Both the position numbers and the translations under genes were made by a program. The notes under the pieces are model-generated. The model was given only the letters and a program-made list of their open reading frames with translations. It was not told where the DNA came from and did no database searches. Below are positions 53,594-62,407 of a DNA stretch of 64,000 bases, piece by piece. This DNA is from Fidelibacterota bacterium. GTDB lineage: Bacteria > Fidelibacterota > Marinisomatia > SCGC-AAA003-L08 > TS1B11. The stretch lies in assembly GCA_004124875.1 (NCBI GenBank), contig SCKJ01000001.1, forward strand, positions 186,001 through 250,000, in the 5' to 3' direction. Position 1 is the first letter of the stretch, and each line of letters starts with the position of its first letter.

Positions 53594-54412
53594 ATGAGCA
53601 TCACACGCATTGCGTCCCAGCAGAGCGCCTTCCAGTCAGCCACTGATATTGGCGGGGCAGGCAACAGACTGGCCTCTTCCAGCCTGACGCTCTCCACGGG
53701 ACAACGTATCAACTCCGCCGGAGATGATCCGGCAGGATTTTCCCTGGCCCGCACGCTCTCGGCAAGGGGCGCCGGCCTGACACAGTCCATAGCCAACATT
53801 GGCAACGCCACCAACGCTCTCAATATTGCCGAAAGCGGACTGGTGGCCATCTCCGATTTGACACTCCAGATCGGCGAGCGCGCCGTTCAGGCGGCCGACG
53901 GCTCTCTAAATGACGGCCAGCGCGCGGCCATTCAGGGCGAAATTGACGCCCTTGTGGCGGAGATTGATGATATCGCCCGTGAGACGTCCTTTCAGGATCA
54001 GGCGCTCATCGACGGCACCTTTACGGACCGTTCGGTACAGACCGGTCCCGACCCCGGCGACACTTTTAATCTCTCCATTGGCAATGGAACTGCCGAAGCC
54101 CTTGGTCTCGACGCCATCGATGTGACCACCCAGGCAGGAGCTTCGGCGGCCATCGATCAGGCAGCGCAAGCCCAGGCTGACGTCACTGCCGCTGCCCAGG
54201 AGGTGGGGCAGGCACAAACCCAGCTCCGTGCCAGGGAAGATAACCTGGTGACCACGGCGCTTAATAATGAGGCGGTCCGGAGCCGGGTGGAAGATGCAGA
54301 TGTGGCTGAAGAGCTGCTCAACAGCACCCGCAACCAGATTCTTCTACAATCCGCCATTGCTGCCGAAGCCCAGGGCAACGCCTCGGCGCAGGAGGTTCTC
54401 AAGCTCTTCTAA
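53594..54412 (+). CDS. Flagellin
   Basis: The 272-residue protein has only the conserved coiled-coil D0/D1 halves of flagellin with a short centre. N-terminal features are GAGNRLASSSLTLSTGQRINSAGDDPAGFSLA split across residues 20-50 and IANIGNATNALNIAESGL; the C-terminal half ends in RNQILLQSAIAAEAQGNASA and VLKLF. It is the filament subunit, exported by the flagellar type III system. No other flagellar gene is in the window. It has its own leader and terminator, so it is a single-gene unit. Confidence 0.9.
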   Translation: MSITRIASQQSAFQSATDIGGAGNRLASSSLTLSTGQRINSAGDDPAGFSLARTLSARGAGLTQSIANIGNATNALNIAESGLVAISDLTLQIGERAVQAADGSLNDGQRAAIQGEIDALVAEIDDIARETSFQDQALIDGTFTDRSVQTGPDPGDTFNLSIGNGTAEALGLDAIDVTTQAGASAAIDQAAQAQADVTAAAQEVGQAQTQLRAREDNLVTTALNNEAVRSRVEDADVAEELLNSTRNQILLQSAIAAEAQGNASAQEVLKLF

Positions 54413-54433
54413 GCAGCTAAATTGCTCGCACGT

Positions 54434-54464
54434 AAAAGGGTCACTTAATGAGTGGCCCTTTTTT
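54434..54464 (+). terminator. Intrinsic terminator after flagellin
   Basis: AAAAGGG-T-CACT pairs with AGTG-G-CCCTTTT over a 5-nt loop, with the T-run extending to 54464. It begins 21 bp after the flagellin stop. Confidence 0.85.
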
Positions 54465-54577
54465 GTCGACCCTTTTCTCCTTCAGCCGCGATGCCAATTG
54501 CCATCTCGTGACAATCAGATTACCTTCCGTGTTCACTGCGGAGCGTAACGTTTAACCTGATTTCGCTGGAGGGTCTC

Positions 54578-55198
54578 ATGGCAGCCGACAGTCCCCAACC
54601 AAAAAAACCTGCAAAAATCACCACCACCACAAAAGAGTCCAAAACAGCCCCCCCGAAGCCCCCAGGGAACATCTTCTCAACGCTGAGGCAAAATATTTCC
54701 CTGGCGCTCATCGCCGGAATCCTCGCTTTCGGGGGAGCGGTGGCGGGAGGGGTTATCACCAACGCTGCGCAACGGGCGGTCTGGGAGGAAGAGTTTGCCT
54801 ATGACGCTGAACAGCGGATTGTCGATATGCGCATCGACCTGATCGAAAGAACGGTGATGCTGATGAGTCAGAGTTACGCCGTGCAGGAAACGGAAAAAGA
54901 CAACATTGCCGCCGCTCTCTCTTCCGTGGCGAAAGTGGCCACCGACCCCAAGTCGATTATGGGCCTGATCAAGAAAAACTTCAGGGAACAGACGGTGGCA
55001 AAGTGCAAGGCCATCTCCTCCCGGAAAGAGTACACCAATATTCTCAAGCTCGATCAGGTCTTTTTCGGACCCAAAACCAACCGGGCGGTTGAGAAACTGC
55101 TCAAGGTAGACCCGTGGTGGGACGCTAAAGCCAAAGATCGTGAAGCGCTCATTGATGCCATGCACGCCGAATTTCTGGCAGGCTTTAAAACTGGCTAA
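54578..55198 (+). CDS. Hypothetical protein with one membrane helix
   Basis: I do not recognise this 206-residue protein. A Lys/Thr/Pro-rich N-terminus (residues 7-33) is followed by one membrane helix (ISLALIAGILAFGGAVAGGVI) and a charged, mostly helical domain outside or inside the membrane. AT-rich leader sequence and a GGAGGG 5 nt before the ATG support the start. The next gene begins right after its stop, so the two are probably coexpressed. Confidence 0.6.
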   Translation: MAADSPQPKKPAKITTTTKESKTAPPKPPGNIFSTLRQNISLALIAGILAFGGAVAGGVITNAAQRAVWEEEFAYDAEQRIVDMRIDLIERTVMLMSQSYAVQETEKDNIAAALSSVAKVATDPKSIMGLIKKNFREQTVAKCKAISSRKEYTNILKLDQVFFGPKTNRAVEKLLKVDPWWDAKAKDREALIDAMHAEFLAGFKTG

Positions 55199-55208
55199 AG
55201 GATCCGCG

Positions 55209-55739
55209 CTGACCCATGTGTCGCGCATTAAAGCATGGGCCGTGATCGAAGAGGCCCGCGACAGGCTGGAGCATGTCGACGACGCGCTCGATTACGCGGT
55301 GCGCCAGGCCAAGGACATTTTCTCGGTGCAGCTGAAAACGTCGGAGTCGTTTTTACACCTGCTGTGGCCCCCTTGTCCTGAAGCCATATGGCTGACCCCG
55401 GAGGGGCAATCCCGGACCGTAAAGGACGTGGCCGGCCGCATCCTCAACTCAGGCCATAGCTTTGAACAGCTTGCTGAGGGCCACCGAAAACTGCCCGATG
55501 ACCACGATACCGAATTCTTTGCCAAGTTTCCTTATCTGGATGAAAATTTCGACATGCAAAAGTTTGGTCTGCTGGCCCTGGCTGCTCTGGGCGACGAAGA
55601 GCAGAGCGAGTCCCCCCGGGCCAACTTTTATGTGTACGACGGGGTGCGCCGCTCACTCGTGCTGGCCAAGCGTCTGCTGACGGGCCAGTCGCGCTATGAA
55701 CCGGTGAACGCGTTGCTGATCATTCCCCGGCCTCTTTAA
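55209..55739 (+). CDS. Hypothetical protein downstream of the membrane protein
   Basis: I do not recognise this protein of about 176 residues. It has no signal or membrane segment. The open frame reaches back to a GTG at 55140 within the preceding gene, but that part is out of frame over a real coding region. AAAGGA lies 6 nt before a CTG at 55209; a GTG at 55218 is the conventional alternative. The protein is helical at first (ARDRLEHVDDALDYAVRQAK) and acidic in the middle. The start is uncertain. Confidence 0.5.
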   Translation: MTHVSRIKAWAVIEEARDRLEHVDDALDYAVRQAKDIFSVQLKTSESFLHLLWPPCPEAIWLTPEGQSRTVKDVAGRILNSGHSFEQLAEGHRKLPDDHDTEFFAKFPYLDENFDMQKFGLLALAALGDEEQSESPRANFYVYDGVRRSLVLAKRLLTGQSRYEPVNALLIIPRPL

Positions 55740-55763
55740 CAGGAACGATCAAATGAACCCTAT

Positions 55764-56510
55764 ATGCCCCCAAGCACCCTGCCGGCAATGCTCTTGCCGA
55801 CCATGTCATGGAACGCGCTCCTGATGAATAAGCCGGTGAACATTCCTGTGCCCGAAGCTCGCGGCCTTGCGGGACTATGGTCCCTGCCCGCCAGCGCCAC
55901 TTCCTGGCCGGCCATCGTCATCGCCTCCGGCTCCAACTACCCCAAAGAGGGGGCCATCATGGCCGCCATGACCGAGCGAGCGCTGGCCGCCGGTTGGGCC
56001 GTACTCACTTTTGACTGGAGTTACACCACTTATGGTGGCTCGCCGTCTTCCAGCCGCAAGCGCGAAAAGAGAGAATTGCAGGCGGCCCTGGACTATCTGG
56101 GCAGCAGGCCGAAAATCGATAGGCAACGAATCGTTGTTGCCGGAAAGTCGCTTGGCAGCGCGGTGGCGTACGCCCTCTTTTTGGATAACCTCGACCTGCT
56201 CGGCGCCGCCCTGCTGACGCCGGTCATGCGCACCCCGGAAGGGGCTGAGCGGGCCTACCCCGGCCTCTCTGCCCAGGCGCGTCCCATCCATCTGCTCGCC
56301 GGGAAAAGCGATCCGCTCAACGCCCTGCCGGTGATGGAAGCCCATCTCGCTGGCGCCGGCAAACAGATCGTGACCACCCTCATTGACGGAGACCACGGCC
56401 TGAATGTGACGCGTAAGAAAGACGAGACCAGCCAAGCCCGCAACCGCGCCAATGTGGCGGCGGGCGTTAGGGCGGTGGTGCGCTGGTTGGAGACATTATC
56501 GGCCCCGTGA
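55764..56510 (+). CDS. Alpha/beta hydrolase (KANL3/Tex30-like)
   Basis: The protein of up to 248 residues has an alpha/beta-hydrolase fold. The nucleophile elbow is VAGKSLGSAVAYAL (G-K-S-L-G), the acid is probably in LLAGKSDPLN, and the His in LIDGDHGLNV. The early SGSNYPKEGAIM stretch would form the oxyanion region. The G-K-S-x-G elbow resembles the KANL3/Tex30 subgroup. Substrate unknown. The true start may be an internal ATG (for example before NKPVNIPVPEARG). It overlaps the Nramp gene by 4 bp. Confidence 0.75.
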   Translation: MPPSTLPAMLLPTMSWNALLMNKPVNIPVPEARGLAGLWSLPASATSWPAIVIASGSNYPKEGAIMAAMTERALAAGWAVLTFDWSYTTYGGSPSSSRKREKRELQAALDYLGSRPKIDRQRIVVAGKSLGSAVAYALFLDNLDLLGAALLTPVMRTPEGAERAYPGLSAQARPIHLLAGKSDPLNALPVMEAHLAGAGKQIVTTLIDGDHGLNVTRKKDETSQARNRANVAAGVRAVVRWLETLSAP

Positions 56511-57757
56511 CCGGCAATCCTGGCGCGCCTGCGCGAGGCGCTTTTAAAGCGCTCGGTCCCGGCATGGCCGTGGCCGCTACCGGCATTGGCGCTGGAGACA
56601 TGGTTGCCGCCACCGTTGCGGGCGCGACTTACGGCATGGGTATCCTCTGGGTGGCCCTCTACGGCGCCGTGCTGAAACTGGCGCTTAACGAGGGCATTGC
56701 CCGCTGGCAATTAGCCACCGGAACCACTTTGCTGGAGGGGTGGCTGACCCGGTTGGGAAAATGGACGGGCGTCTACTTCGGCATCTACCTCGTCCTGTGG
56801 TCGTTTATTGTGGCTGGCGCCTTGATGGCGGCCACGGGTCTGGCTGCCTCGGCGCTGTTCGGGGGCCTTTCCGTGGCGGCCTGGGGCGCGCTCCATTCCG
56901 TTGCCGCGCTGCTGTTGGTCTGGTTTGGACGCTACCTGCAGTTTGAACGCCTCATGAAAGGGTTTATTGTCACTCTTTTTCTGGTCATCCTGTATGGCGC
57001 CGTGGCCCGCAGCCCCGACTGGAGCGCGCTGGTCAGCGGCATGACCGTTCCGCGCGTGCCCCCCGGATCAGCGGCTCTGATACTGGCGGTTTTGGGCGGT
57101 GTCGGCGGCTCGGTGACCATGCTTAGCTACGGCTACTGGATCAGGGAGAAAGGGTGGACCGGCACTGAATACCACCGCACGGCGCAGATCGACCTGGCCG
57201 CCGCCTACCTGCTGACCGGCCTGTTCGGGGTGGCCATGATGGTGATCGCCTCCGGTGTTGATCCCGGTATTGCCACCGGCCAGCAGCTGATCCTCGAGGT
57301 GGCCAGGCAGCTGGAAATCGTGGCCGGTCCCATAGGGAAATGGAGCCTGCTGATCGGATTCTGGGCCGCCGTGTTCTCATCCATGATTGGCGTCTGGCAC
57401 GGGGTGCCCTACATTTTCGCGGATGGCCTGGCCATCTGGCGGGCCGGTGGCCGGAAGCGAGATGCCAGTCAGCCATTGGCCGGCAGCCGGCCCTACCGGG
57501 CCTATTTAATTTATCTGGCCCTGCCGCCCATGCTGCTGCTGCTGCTTGGGAGGCCGGTGTGGATTATCGTGGCCTACGCCATGATGGGGGCGCTGTTCAT
57601 GCCGTTTCTGGCGGGTACGTTGCTGGCGCTGAACAGCCGCCGCGAGTGGGTGGGGGAGCTGACCAGCGGCTGGCTGGCCAAAGCGCTCCTCTGGCTGTCG
57701 CTGATCCTCTTCGGCTACCTGGCGGCCGTCGAGATCGCCCGTCGCCTCGCCGCCTAA
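56507..57757 (+). CDS. Nramp-related transporter lacking the metal motifs
   Basis: The 416-residue protein has about 11 membrane helices and the Nramp layout (ALGPGMAVAATGIGAGDM in helix 1, a matching inverted repeat later). Canonical Nramp metal transporters have DPGN in helix 1 and MPHN in helix 6. Here these places read GAGD and a V-T-M-L-S-Y-G-Y-W stretch, so the classic Mn/Fe site is missing. It probably carries another substrate, or another metal such as Mg, as in the NRMT-like group. The start is GTG at 56507, overlapping the hydrolase stop. Confidence 0.78.
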   Translation: MTGNPGAPARGAFKALGPGMAVAATGIGAGDMVAATVAGATYGMGILWVALYGAVLKLALNEGIARWQLATGTTLLEGWLTRLGKWTGVYFGIYLVLWSFIVAGALMAATGLAASALFGGLSVAAWGALHSVAALLLVWFGRYLQFERLMKGFIVTLFLVILYGAVARSPDWSALVSGMTVPRVPPGSAALILAVLGGVGGSVTMLSYGYWIREKGWTGTEYHRTAQIDLAAAYLLTGLFGVAMMVIASGVDPGIATGQQLILEVARQLEIVAGPIGKWSLLIGFWAAVFSSMIGVWHGVPYIFADGLAIWRAGGRKRDASQPLAGSRPYRAYLIYLALPPMLLLLLGRPVWIIVAYAMMGALFMPFLAGTLLALNSRREWVGELTSGWLAKALLWLSLILFGYLAAVEIARRLAA

Positions 57758-57782
57758 GGCCATCGTGAGGCCATGTCCGGAG

Positions 57783-57798
57783 TCCGCCAGCTGGCGGA
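57783..57798. repeat. 16-bp perfect palindrome between convergent genes
   Basis: TCCGCCAGCTGGCGGA is identical to the core of repeat unit 1 at 3979-3994. Here it stands alone, between the convergent Nramp and YwiC-like genes. It could stop transcription from both sides or be a trimmed repeat element. Confidence 0.6.
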
Positions 57799-57837
57799 TT
57801 GAAGGGCCCTGGAAGCATCAGGTCCGGGGCTCCCGGC

Positions 57838-58614
57838 CTAGCCGGCTACGATGCCTATCCAGCTGCCGAGAGCCATAGCCAGCGCCGTTTCCACCAGGCC
57901 GATATGGGTCAGCTTCATCCGGCGGTAGCGATCAAACTGCAGCATGATAACCACCAGTTTCGTCACGGGGATCAACATCGCCCAGCTCAGCCTGGCCTCC
58001 AGCAGTCCCAGCCGCACCAGCAAAAAGATGGACGACAAGGCCACCAGGTGATAGACTACGGCCGCTGTTAACGCCGGGTCCCCCTGCAACCGTATCTGCA
58101 CCGTGAACACGGAGCTCGACATCACCAGCGCCATCAGCAGCCACAGGCCCAGCAGATCTTCCGCCATGAAGCCGGTGGTGGCGGTAAAGGCCAGCGGCAG
58201 GGCCAGCGCGAGCGTGAAGAATGCGGCCAGCTCGTTGACGGCCGATTTGGGGTTGCGGCGGAGAATCCCTATCAAGTTGATCAGCAGTCCTATGCCGGCC
58301 ACAGCATAAATGCGCCCCAGCGCCGGAACGGTGAGCCACAGTTTCGTGGCCGCGGCAGCCGCTACGCCTGAATAAAGCGCCAGCCAAAGCGCGTTGGGAC
58401 CATCGATATATCGCCGGCGAAGAATCCGCGAAAGGGGCGCCTGGGTCTGGAACGCCGCCATGGCCGCCAATAATGCCAGCGTCGTGGTTGTGCTCCATCT
58501 GCCGGCCAGCCATGCGCCGGTGAAGAACGAGACCAGCAGAGTAATGGTGGCGCCGTGTTCTCTGGACAGAGGTGGCCGGAGCCAACGGCGCAAGGGGGCG
58601 GGGGCGGTGTTCAC
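57838..58614 (-). CDS. YwiC-like membrane protein
   Basis: The 258-residue protein has seven to eight membrane helices and the N-terminal LSREHGATITLL motif of the YwiC-like family, which has no defined function. It starts with GTG directly at the base after the TRAP permease stop (TAA-GTG), so it is translated from the TRAP operon. This position suggests a role linked to the transported substrate, but that is inference. Confidence 0.7.
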   Translation of the reverse strand: MNTAPAPLRRWLRPPLSREHGATITLLVSFFTGAWLAGRWSTTTTLALLAAMAAFQTQAPLSRILRRRYIDGPNALWLALYSGVAAAAATKLWLTVPALGRIYAVAGIGLLINLIGILRRNPKSAVNELAAFFTLALALPLAFTATTGFMAEDLLGLWLLMALVMSSSVFTVQIRLQGDPALTAAVVYHLVALSSIFLLVRLGLLEARLSWAMLIPVTKLVVIMLQFDRYRRMKLTHIGLVETALAMALGSWIGIVAG

Positions 58615-60375
58615 TTACATGCCCAGCAGTCGCGGCAAGGTGAGCGTGATGGCCGGAATATAGGTAATCAGCAGGACGCCCACCGCCAGGATGAGCAGGT
58701 AGGGGACCACTGATTTATAGACCTCTGGCAGTGGCAGGTTAAAACGGTAGCTGCTCAGGAACAGGTTCATGCCCACCGGTGGCGTGAGGTAGCCGAGTTC
58801 CAGGTTCACCAGGAAAATGATGCCCAGATGGACCGGGTCGATGCCGAACGCCAGGCCCATGGGGGCGATCAGCGGCACCACCACGATAATGGCCGAGAAA
58901 ATATCCATGAGCGCCCCTACCAGCAGGAGGGCCGCATTCAGCGCCAGCAGGAACAGCAGCCTGGAGTGAATGTGATCCTGCACCCAGTGCAGCGCCCGGC
59001 TTGGCACCTGCGCATCGACCAGGAAGCTGGTCAGGCCCATGGCGACGCCGAGGATGATCAGCACCCCGCCGATGAGCGTGGCGCAGCTGACCATGGTCGG
59101 CAGCAGTTTGCCGTTCCATTTCAAATCGCGATGGACGAACGTTTCGATGACAAAGGTATACAGGGCCGTGATGGCGGCCGCTTCAACCAGCGTCGTAATG
59201 CCGCCGAAGATGCCCACTAGGATAATAACGGGAACGGCCGCCTCCCAGGCCGCTCCTCTGAGGGCCAACCAGGCCTCTTTCCAGCGGAACGGCGTCCGTC
59301 GGGACTGCCCCACGACCCCCTGCCGTACCCCCCAGGCCGCCACCAACGCAATGAGGACCAGCCCCGGTAGCAGCCCGCCGACAAACAACTTGTTGATGGG
59401 CGTCTGCGATGATATGCCGTAGAGGATGACCGGGAGGCTGGGCGGGAACAGCAGCCCCAGTGAGCCGGAGGCGGTGACCAGCCCGGTCGAAAATTTCGCA
59501 TCGTAATGCTCCTTGATCAGCATGGGATAGAGCAGCCCCCCCACGGCCAGAATCGTGACCCCCGAACCGCCGGTGAACGACGTGAAAAAGGCACACACCA
59601 GCACCGTTATGACGGGAGTGCCGCCCGGTATCCAGCCAAACCAGGCCCGAAACAGCCGCACCAACCTTTGGGAAGCGCCGCTTTCGGCCAGAAAGTAGCC
59701 GGCCAGGGTGAACAGGGGAATGGTCGGCAGCATAGGATGCACGACGATGCGATACGTCTCCGCGGGGATGGCCGCCATGACGCCCCAGCTGTTCCAGAAC
59801 AGGAGCACGGCCGAGCCCCCCAGCGCCACATAGATGGGAGCGCCCAGCACGACGGCGGCCACCAGCAGCCCGAAGCCCGCGTAGATGGCCCACCCTTCCT
59901 GCAGTTCCAGGCCCATACCCAGCCCACCCAGCACGGCCCCGACCAGCAAGATGGCGCCGCGTTGCTTCCAATCGTCGGAGCTGCGCCGCAGTATCCGCCA
60001 GGCGATGAGGGCCAATGCCGCAGGCATCACCGCCTGTGCCATCCACACCTGTATCGGCCCAATGATGGCGCGGGGAAACTCTCTTTCGGTGAGCATGAGC
60101 TTTAAACTGGCGGCGGCGAGCACCAGGGTGACTCCCACTGCGACGCCGTTGGCCAGGATGCCGCCCCAGATTCCCAGCCGGTCTCGCAGCCAGCCGCCCT
60201 CCCCTGCCAGCGACAGCAGCCGGCCGTCGCGGGCGGCCAACGCCGCGCCGATAAATCCGATCCACAAGGTCAGATGTTGTACGGTGACGATCGAGCCGGT
60301 GATGCCAGTGGAAAACAGTTCACGCGCCACCACTTCCATGGCTGGCAGCAGCGCCATGAGCGCCAGGATGGCCAC
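58615..60375 (-). CDS. TRAP transporter fused small and large permease (DctQM-type)
   Basis: The 586-residue inner-membrane protein joins a four-helix DctQ-like part (about 1-145) to a DctM-like large permease (about 155-586). DctM features are VLGAPIYVALGGSAVLLF, FTLAGYFLAESGASQRLV, and TPPVGMNLFLSS near the end. It drives Na+-coupled uptake with the DctP-like protein next door. The first conventional start is a GTG at 60375, but conserved DctQ-like sequence (LRRYFHRLEDG) continues upstream to a CTG near 60423, so the protein probably starts there. Confidence 0.88.
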   Translation of the reverse strand: MAILALMALLPAMEVVARELFSTGITGSIVTVQHLTLWIGFIGAALAARDGRLLSLAGEGGWLRDRLGIWGGILANGVAVGVTLVLAAASLKLMLTEREFPRAIIGPIQVWMAQAVMPAALALIAWRILRRSSDDWKQRGAILLVGAVLGGLGMGLELQEGWAIYAGFGLLVAAVVLGAPIYVALGGSAVLLFWNSWGVMAAIPAETYRIVVHPMLPTIPLFTLAGYFLAESGASQRLVRLFRAWFGWIPGGTPVITVLVCAFFTSFTGGSGVTILAVGGLLYPMLIKEHYDAKFSTGLVTASGSLGLLFPPSLPVILYGISSQTPINKLFVGGLLPGLVLIALVAAWGVRQGVVGQSRRTPFRWKEAWLALRGAAWEAAVPVIILVGIFGGITTLVEAAAITALYTFVIETFVHRDLKWNGKLLPTMVSCATLIGGVLIILGVAMGLTSFLVDAQVPSRALHWVQDHIHSRLLFLLALNAALLLVGALMDIFSAIIVVVPLIAPMGLAFGIDPVHLGIIFLVNLELGYLTPPVGMNLFLSSYRFNLPLPEVYKSVVPYLLILAVGVLLITYIPAITLTLPRLLGM

Positions 60376-60442
60376 GGCGACCCCATCTTCCAGGCGATGA
60401 AAGTAGCGCCGCAGGCGGGTCAGGGAAAATGGATGTGGAAGG

Positions 60443-61486
60443 TCAGGGGAGGATGAAATCGGGATGGTCCTTTATGGCCTTAAGGGACATGACCCGGTCA
60501 TACATCACAGAGTCCACCAGGGTTCCCCGCAACAGGATGACAAACTCATCAACGACATCCTGCCACAGCTGCGCCTCCTCTGCGGTAATGGAAATGACAG
60601 TCAGGCCGTGCTTCTTCATCACTTCAACGGCCTCAGCATCGGAGTAACGAATTTCGTTCCAAATCCGGAGGGTCCGCTTATCGATGGAGGCCTGCAGCTT
60701 GGCGCGCCACTTATCGGGAATGCTCTGCCAGATCTCATCCTTGATGATGAGCGCTCCGGTCATGGCCGCAAAGGGGAGGTCGATCATATACTTGGCCGTG
60801 CCAAACCACTGGAATGAGGCCACCGTCAGGGGCGAAGCATCCACGGCGTCAATCAGGTGGGTCTCCAGGGCGGGCAGCACATCCACCGCCGCCAGCGACA
60901 CGGGCTGAAATCCGGCGGCCTTCCACAGGCGCGGGGAATGGGGATCACCGGCCCAGGTGAAAATCCGCTGCTTGCGCATATCGTCAGGTGTCCTGGCCGG
61001 CTCGCGGCTGAACCAGTAGACCCACCCGACATCGGCCCAGGCCAAGACCCGGTAGCCCTTCGACTCAAAGCGCGCTTTCAACTCCTCATCCACCTGGGAT
61101 CGTATCCAGTCGAGTTCCCGATAATTTTTGGCCAGCATGGGCAGAGAGAGCGCATAGATGCCCTTGTTGATGTAACTGAGCCCCTCGGCCGATAGCGCGG
61201 CTGCCTGCAGCTGCCCGATGCGCATCTTGCGGACCATGTCGCTTTCGTCTCCCACGGTGCCCCCGGCGTAGATTTTCAGGCGCACTTTGTTGCCGGTGAT
61301 GTCGCGCCAGTCCTGCCTGATTTCCAGCAGCACCTGGTGCCAGGGGGAACCTTCCGGTGCCAGAGTTGCCATTTTGACGATAATCGGCTTCTGTCCCCAC
61401 AGGCCGCCGGGGAGCGCGACGAGAATGAGCACGGCCATCACGGTCAACACGGCTTGGCTTCGGAGGTCGATGGTTTTACAATGCAT
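60443..61486 (-). CDS. TRAP transporter substrate-binding protein (DctP-type)
   Basis: The 347-residue periplasmic binding protein has a signal peptide (AVLTVMAVLILVALPGGLWG). Family sequence follows: IVKMATLAPEGSPWHQVL, LKIYAGGTVGDESDMVRKMRIGQLQAAALSAEGL split by turns, and GWVYWFSREPARTPDDMRKQRI. An Arg in this last segment usually binds the ligand carboxylate. It is downstream of the TatT-like gene and upstream of the fused permease, like the tatT-tatP-tatQM set of Treponema. The ligand is unknown. Confidence 0.88.
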   Translation of the reverse strand: MHCKTIDLRSQAVLTVMAVLILVALPGGLWGQKPIIVKMATLAPEGSPWHQVLLEIRQDWRDITGNKVRLKIYAGGTVGDESDMVRKMRIGQLQAAALSAEGLSYINKGIYALSLPMLAKNYRELDWIRSQVDEELKARFESKGYRVLAWADVGWVYWFSREPARTPDDMRKQRIFTWAGDPHSPRLWKAAGFQPVSLAAVDVLPALETHLIDAVDASPLTVASFQWFGTAKYMIDLPFAAMTGALIIKDEIWQSIPDKWRAKLQASIDKRTLRIWNEIRYSDAEAVEVMKKHGLTVISITAEEAQLWQDVVDEFVILLRGTLVDSVMYDRVMSLKAIKDHPDFILP

Positions 61487-61513
61487 ATGAAATTTGCTTC
61501 CAGGTGTGAGCAG

Positions 61514-62263
61514 TTAAAGGAACAGGTCGTCGATGCGGCCCAGCAGCCACTTGGCCCGTTTCCGCGCGACCCGGTTAACCGCCCCGCCTCCTTTGATGGC
61601 CAGGGCGCGATTCATCATTTCAATAAAAGTTTCGCGATCCTGTTCCTGGACCGAGATGCTCTCTCCATAGGCGACAAACAGCCCGGCGTTTTGATCTCCG
61701 GAGATTTTCAGGGCCTGATCATAATAGTGCTTGGCCAGCTTCACGCTGCCGCCCATCATGGCCGGGCGGCTCGCTTCGTAGATCATCAGCAGCTGGTAGG
61801 CGGCTCCGCCGGAATAGCCAGGCTGCAGCTCGGTAACCCGGTGCGCCAGAGTGCCTACCTGAGGCAAGCGGATGACCCATTCCGGTTTGTCCTTTAAGGT
61901 GCCGATGGCAGCCCCGAGCGCCGCCGCGGTCCAGTACAACAGCGGCACGTCTCCGGTAACGGTCTGTTCGACGGCTTTGCCGGGACTCGCTTCCAGAGCT
62001 GCGGCAAATCCGGGATGCCGGCGCTCCAGCCCGGCGACCCCCTGCTCATACGCCCTTACATAATGCTTGCGGGCTTTGGCCCACTTGCGCTGGGCCTTGT
62101 AATAGTCTTCATCCTGAAGGCGCTCGGCCTTGGTGGCCAGGAAGGCATAGGCGTAACCGGTGTGCAGCGCCACAGGCCGGTGAGCGGCCCCGCCACCGGC
62201 GCAGCTGCCGCTTAAGAGAGCAAGCAGTATGAAAGTGGCTAAATTTCTGGCCGCTGTCTGCAT
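61514..62263 (-). CDS. TatT-like TRAP-associated TPR lipoprotein
   Basis: The protein of about 249 residues resembles the TRAP T-component (TatT) family. It starts with a signal and a Cys (FILLALLSGSCAGGG), then a family-typical GYAYAFLATKAERLQDEDYYKA and YVRAYEQGVAGLERRHPGF. WTAAALGAAIGTLKDKPEW and later helix pairs form TPR-like repeats. In Treponema TatT trimers bind TatP. The ATG at 62263 gives a proper signal; the frame opens at 62332. It is the first gene of the TRAP operon. Confidence 0.8.
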   Translation of the reverse strand: MQTAARNLATFILLALLSGSCAGGGAAHRPVALHTGYAYAFLATKAERLQDEDYYKAQRKWAKARKHYVRAYEQGVAGLERRHPGFAAALEASPGKAVEQTVTGDVPLLYWTAAALGAAIGTLKDKPEWVIRLPQVGTLAHRVTELQPGYSGGAAYQLLMIYEASRPAMMGGSVKLAKHYYDQALKISGDQNAGLFVAYGESISVQEQDRETFIEMMNRALAIKGGGAVNRVARKRAKWLLGRIDDLFL

Positions 62264-62407
62264 GGCTGAAATGTAGGTGACCCCCGGCGTGGCGGTAAAG
62301 GAAAAGGTGAACGCGGCTCCGCCAGGCTCCATGGGGGGCGCTGCAGCAATTATCGAAGACCGGCCTCTCCTCTAGCCAAGAGGTCGCCCTCCATTTAACT
62401 TTCCCTT

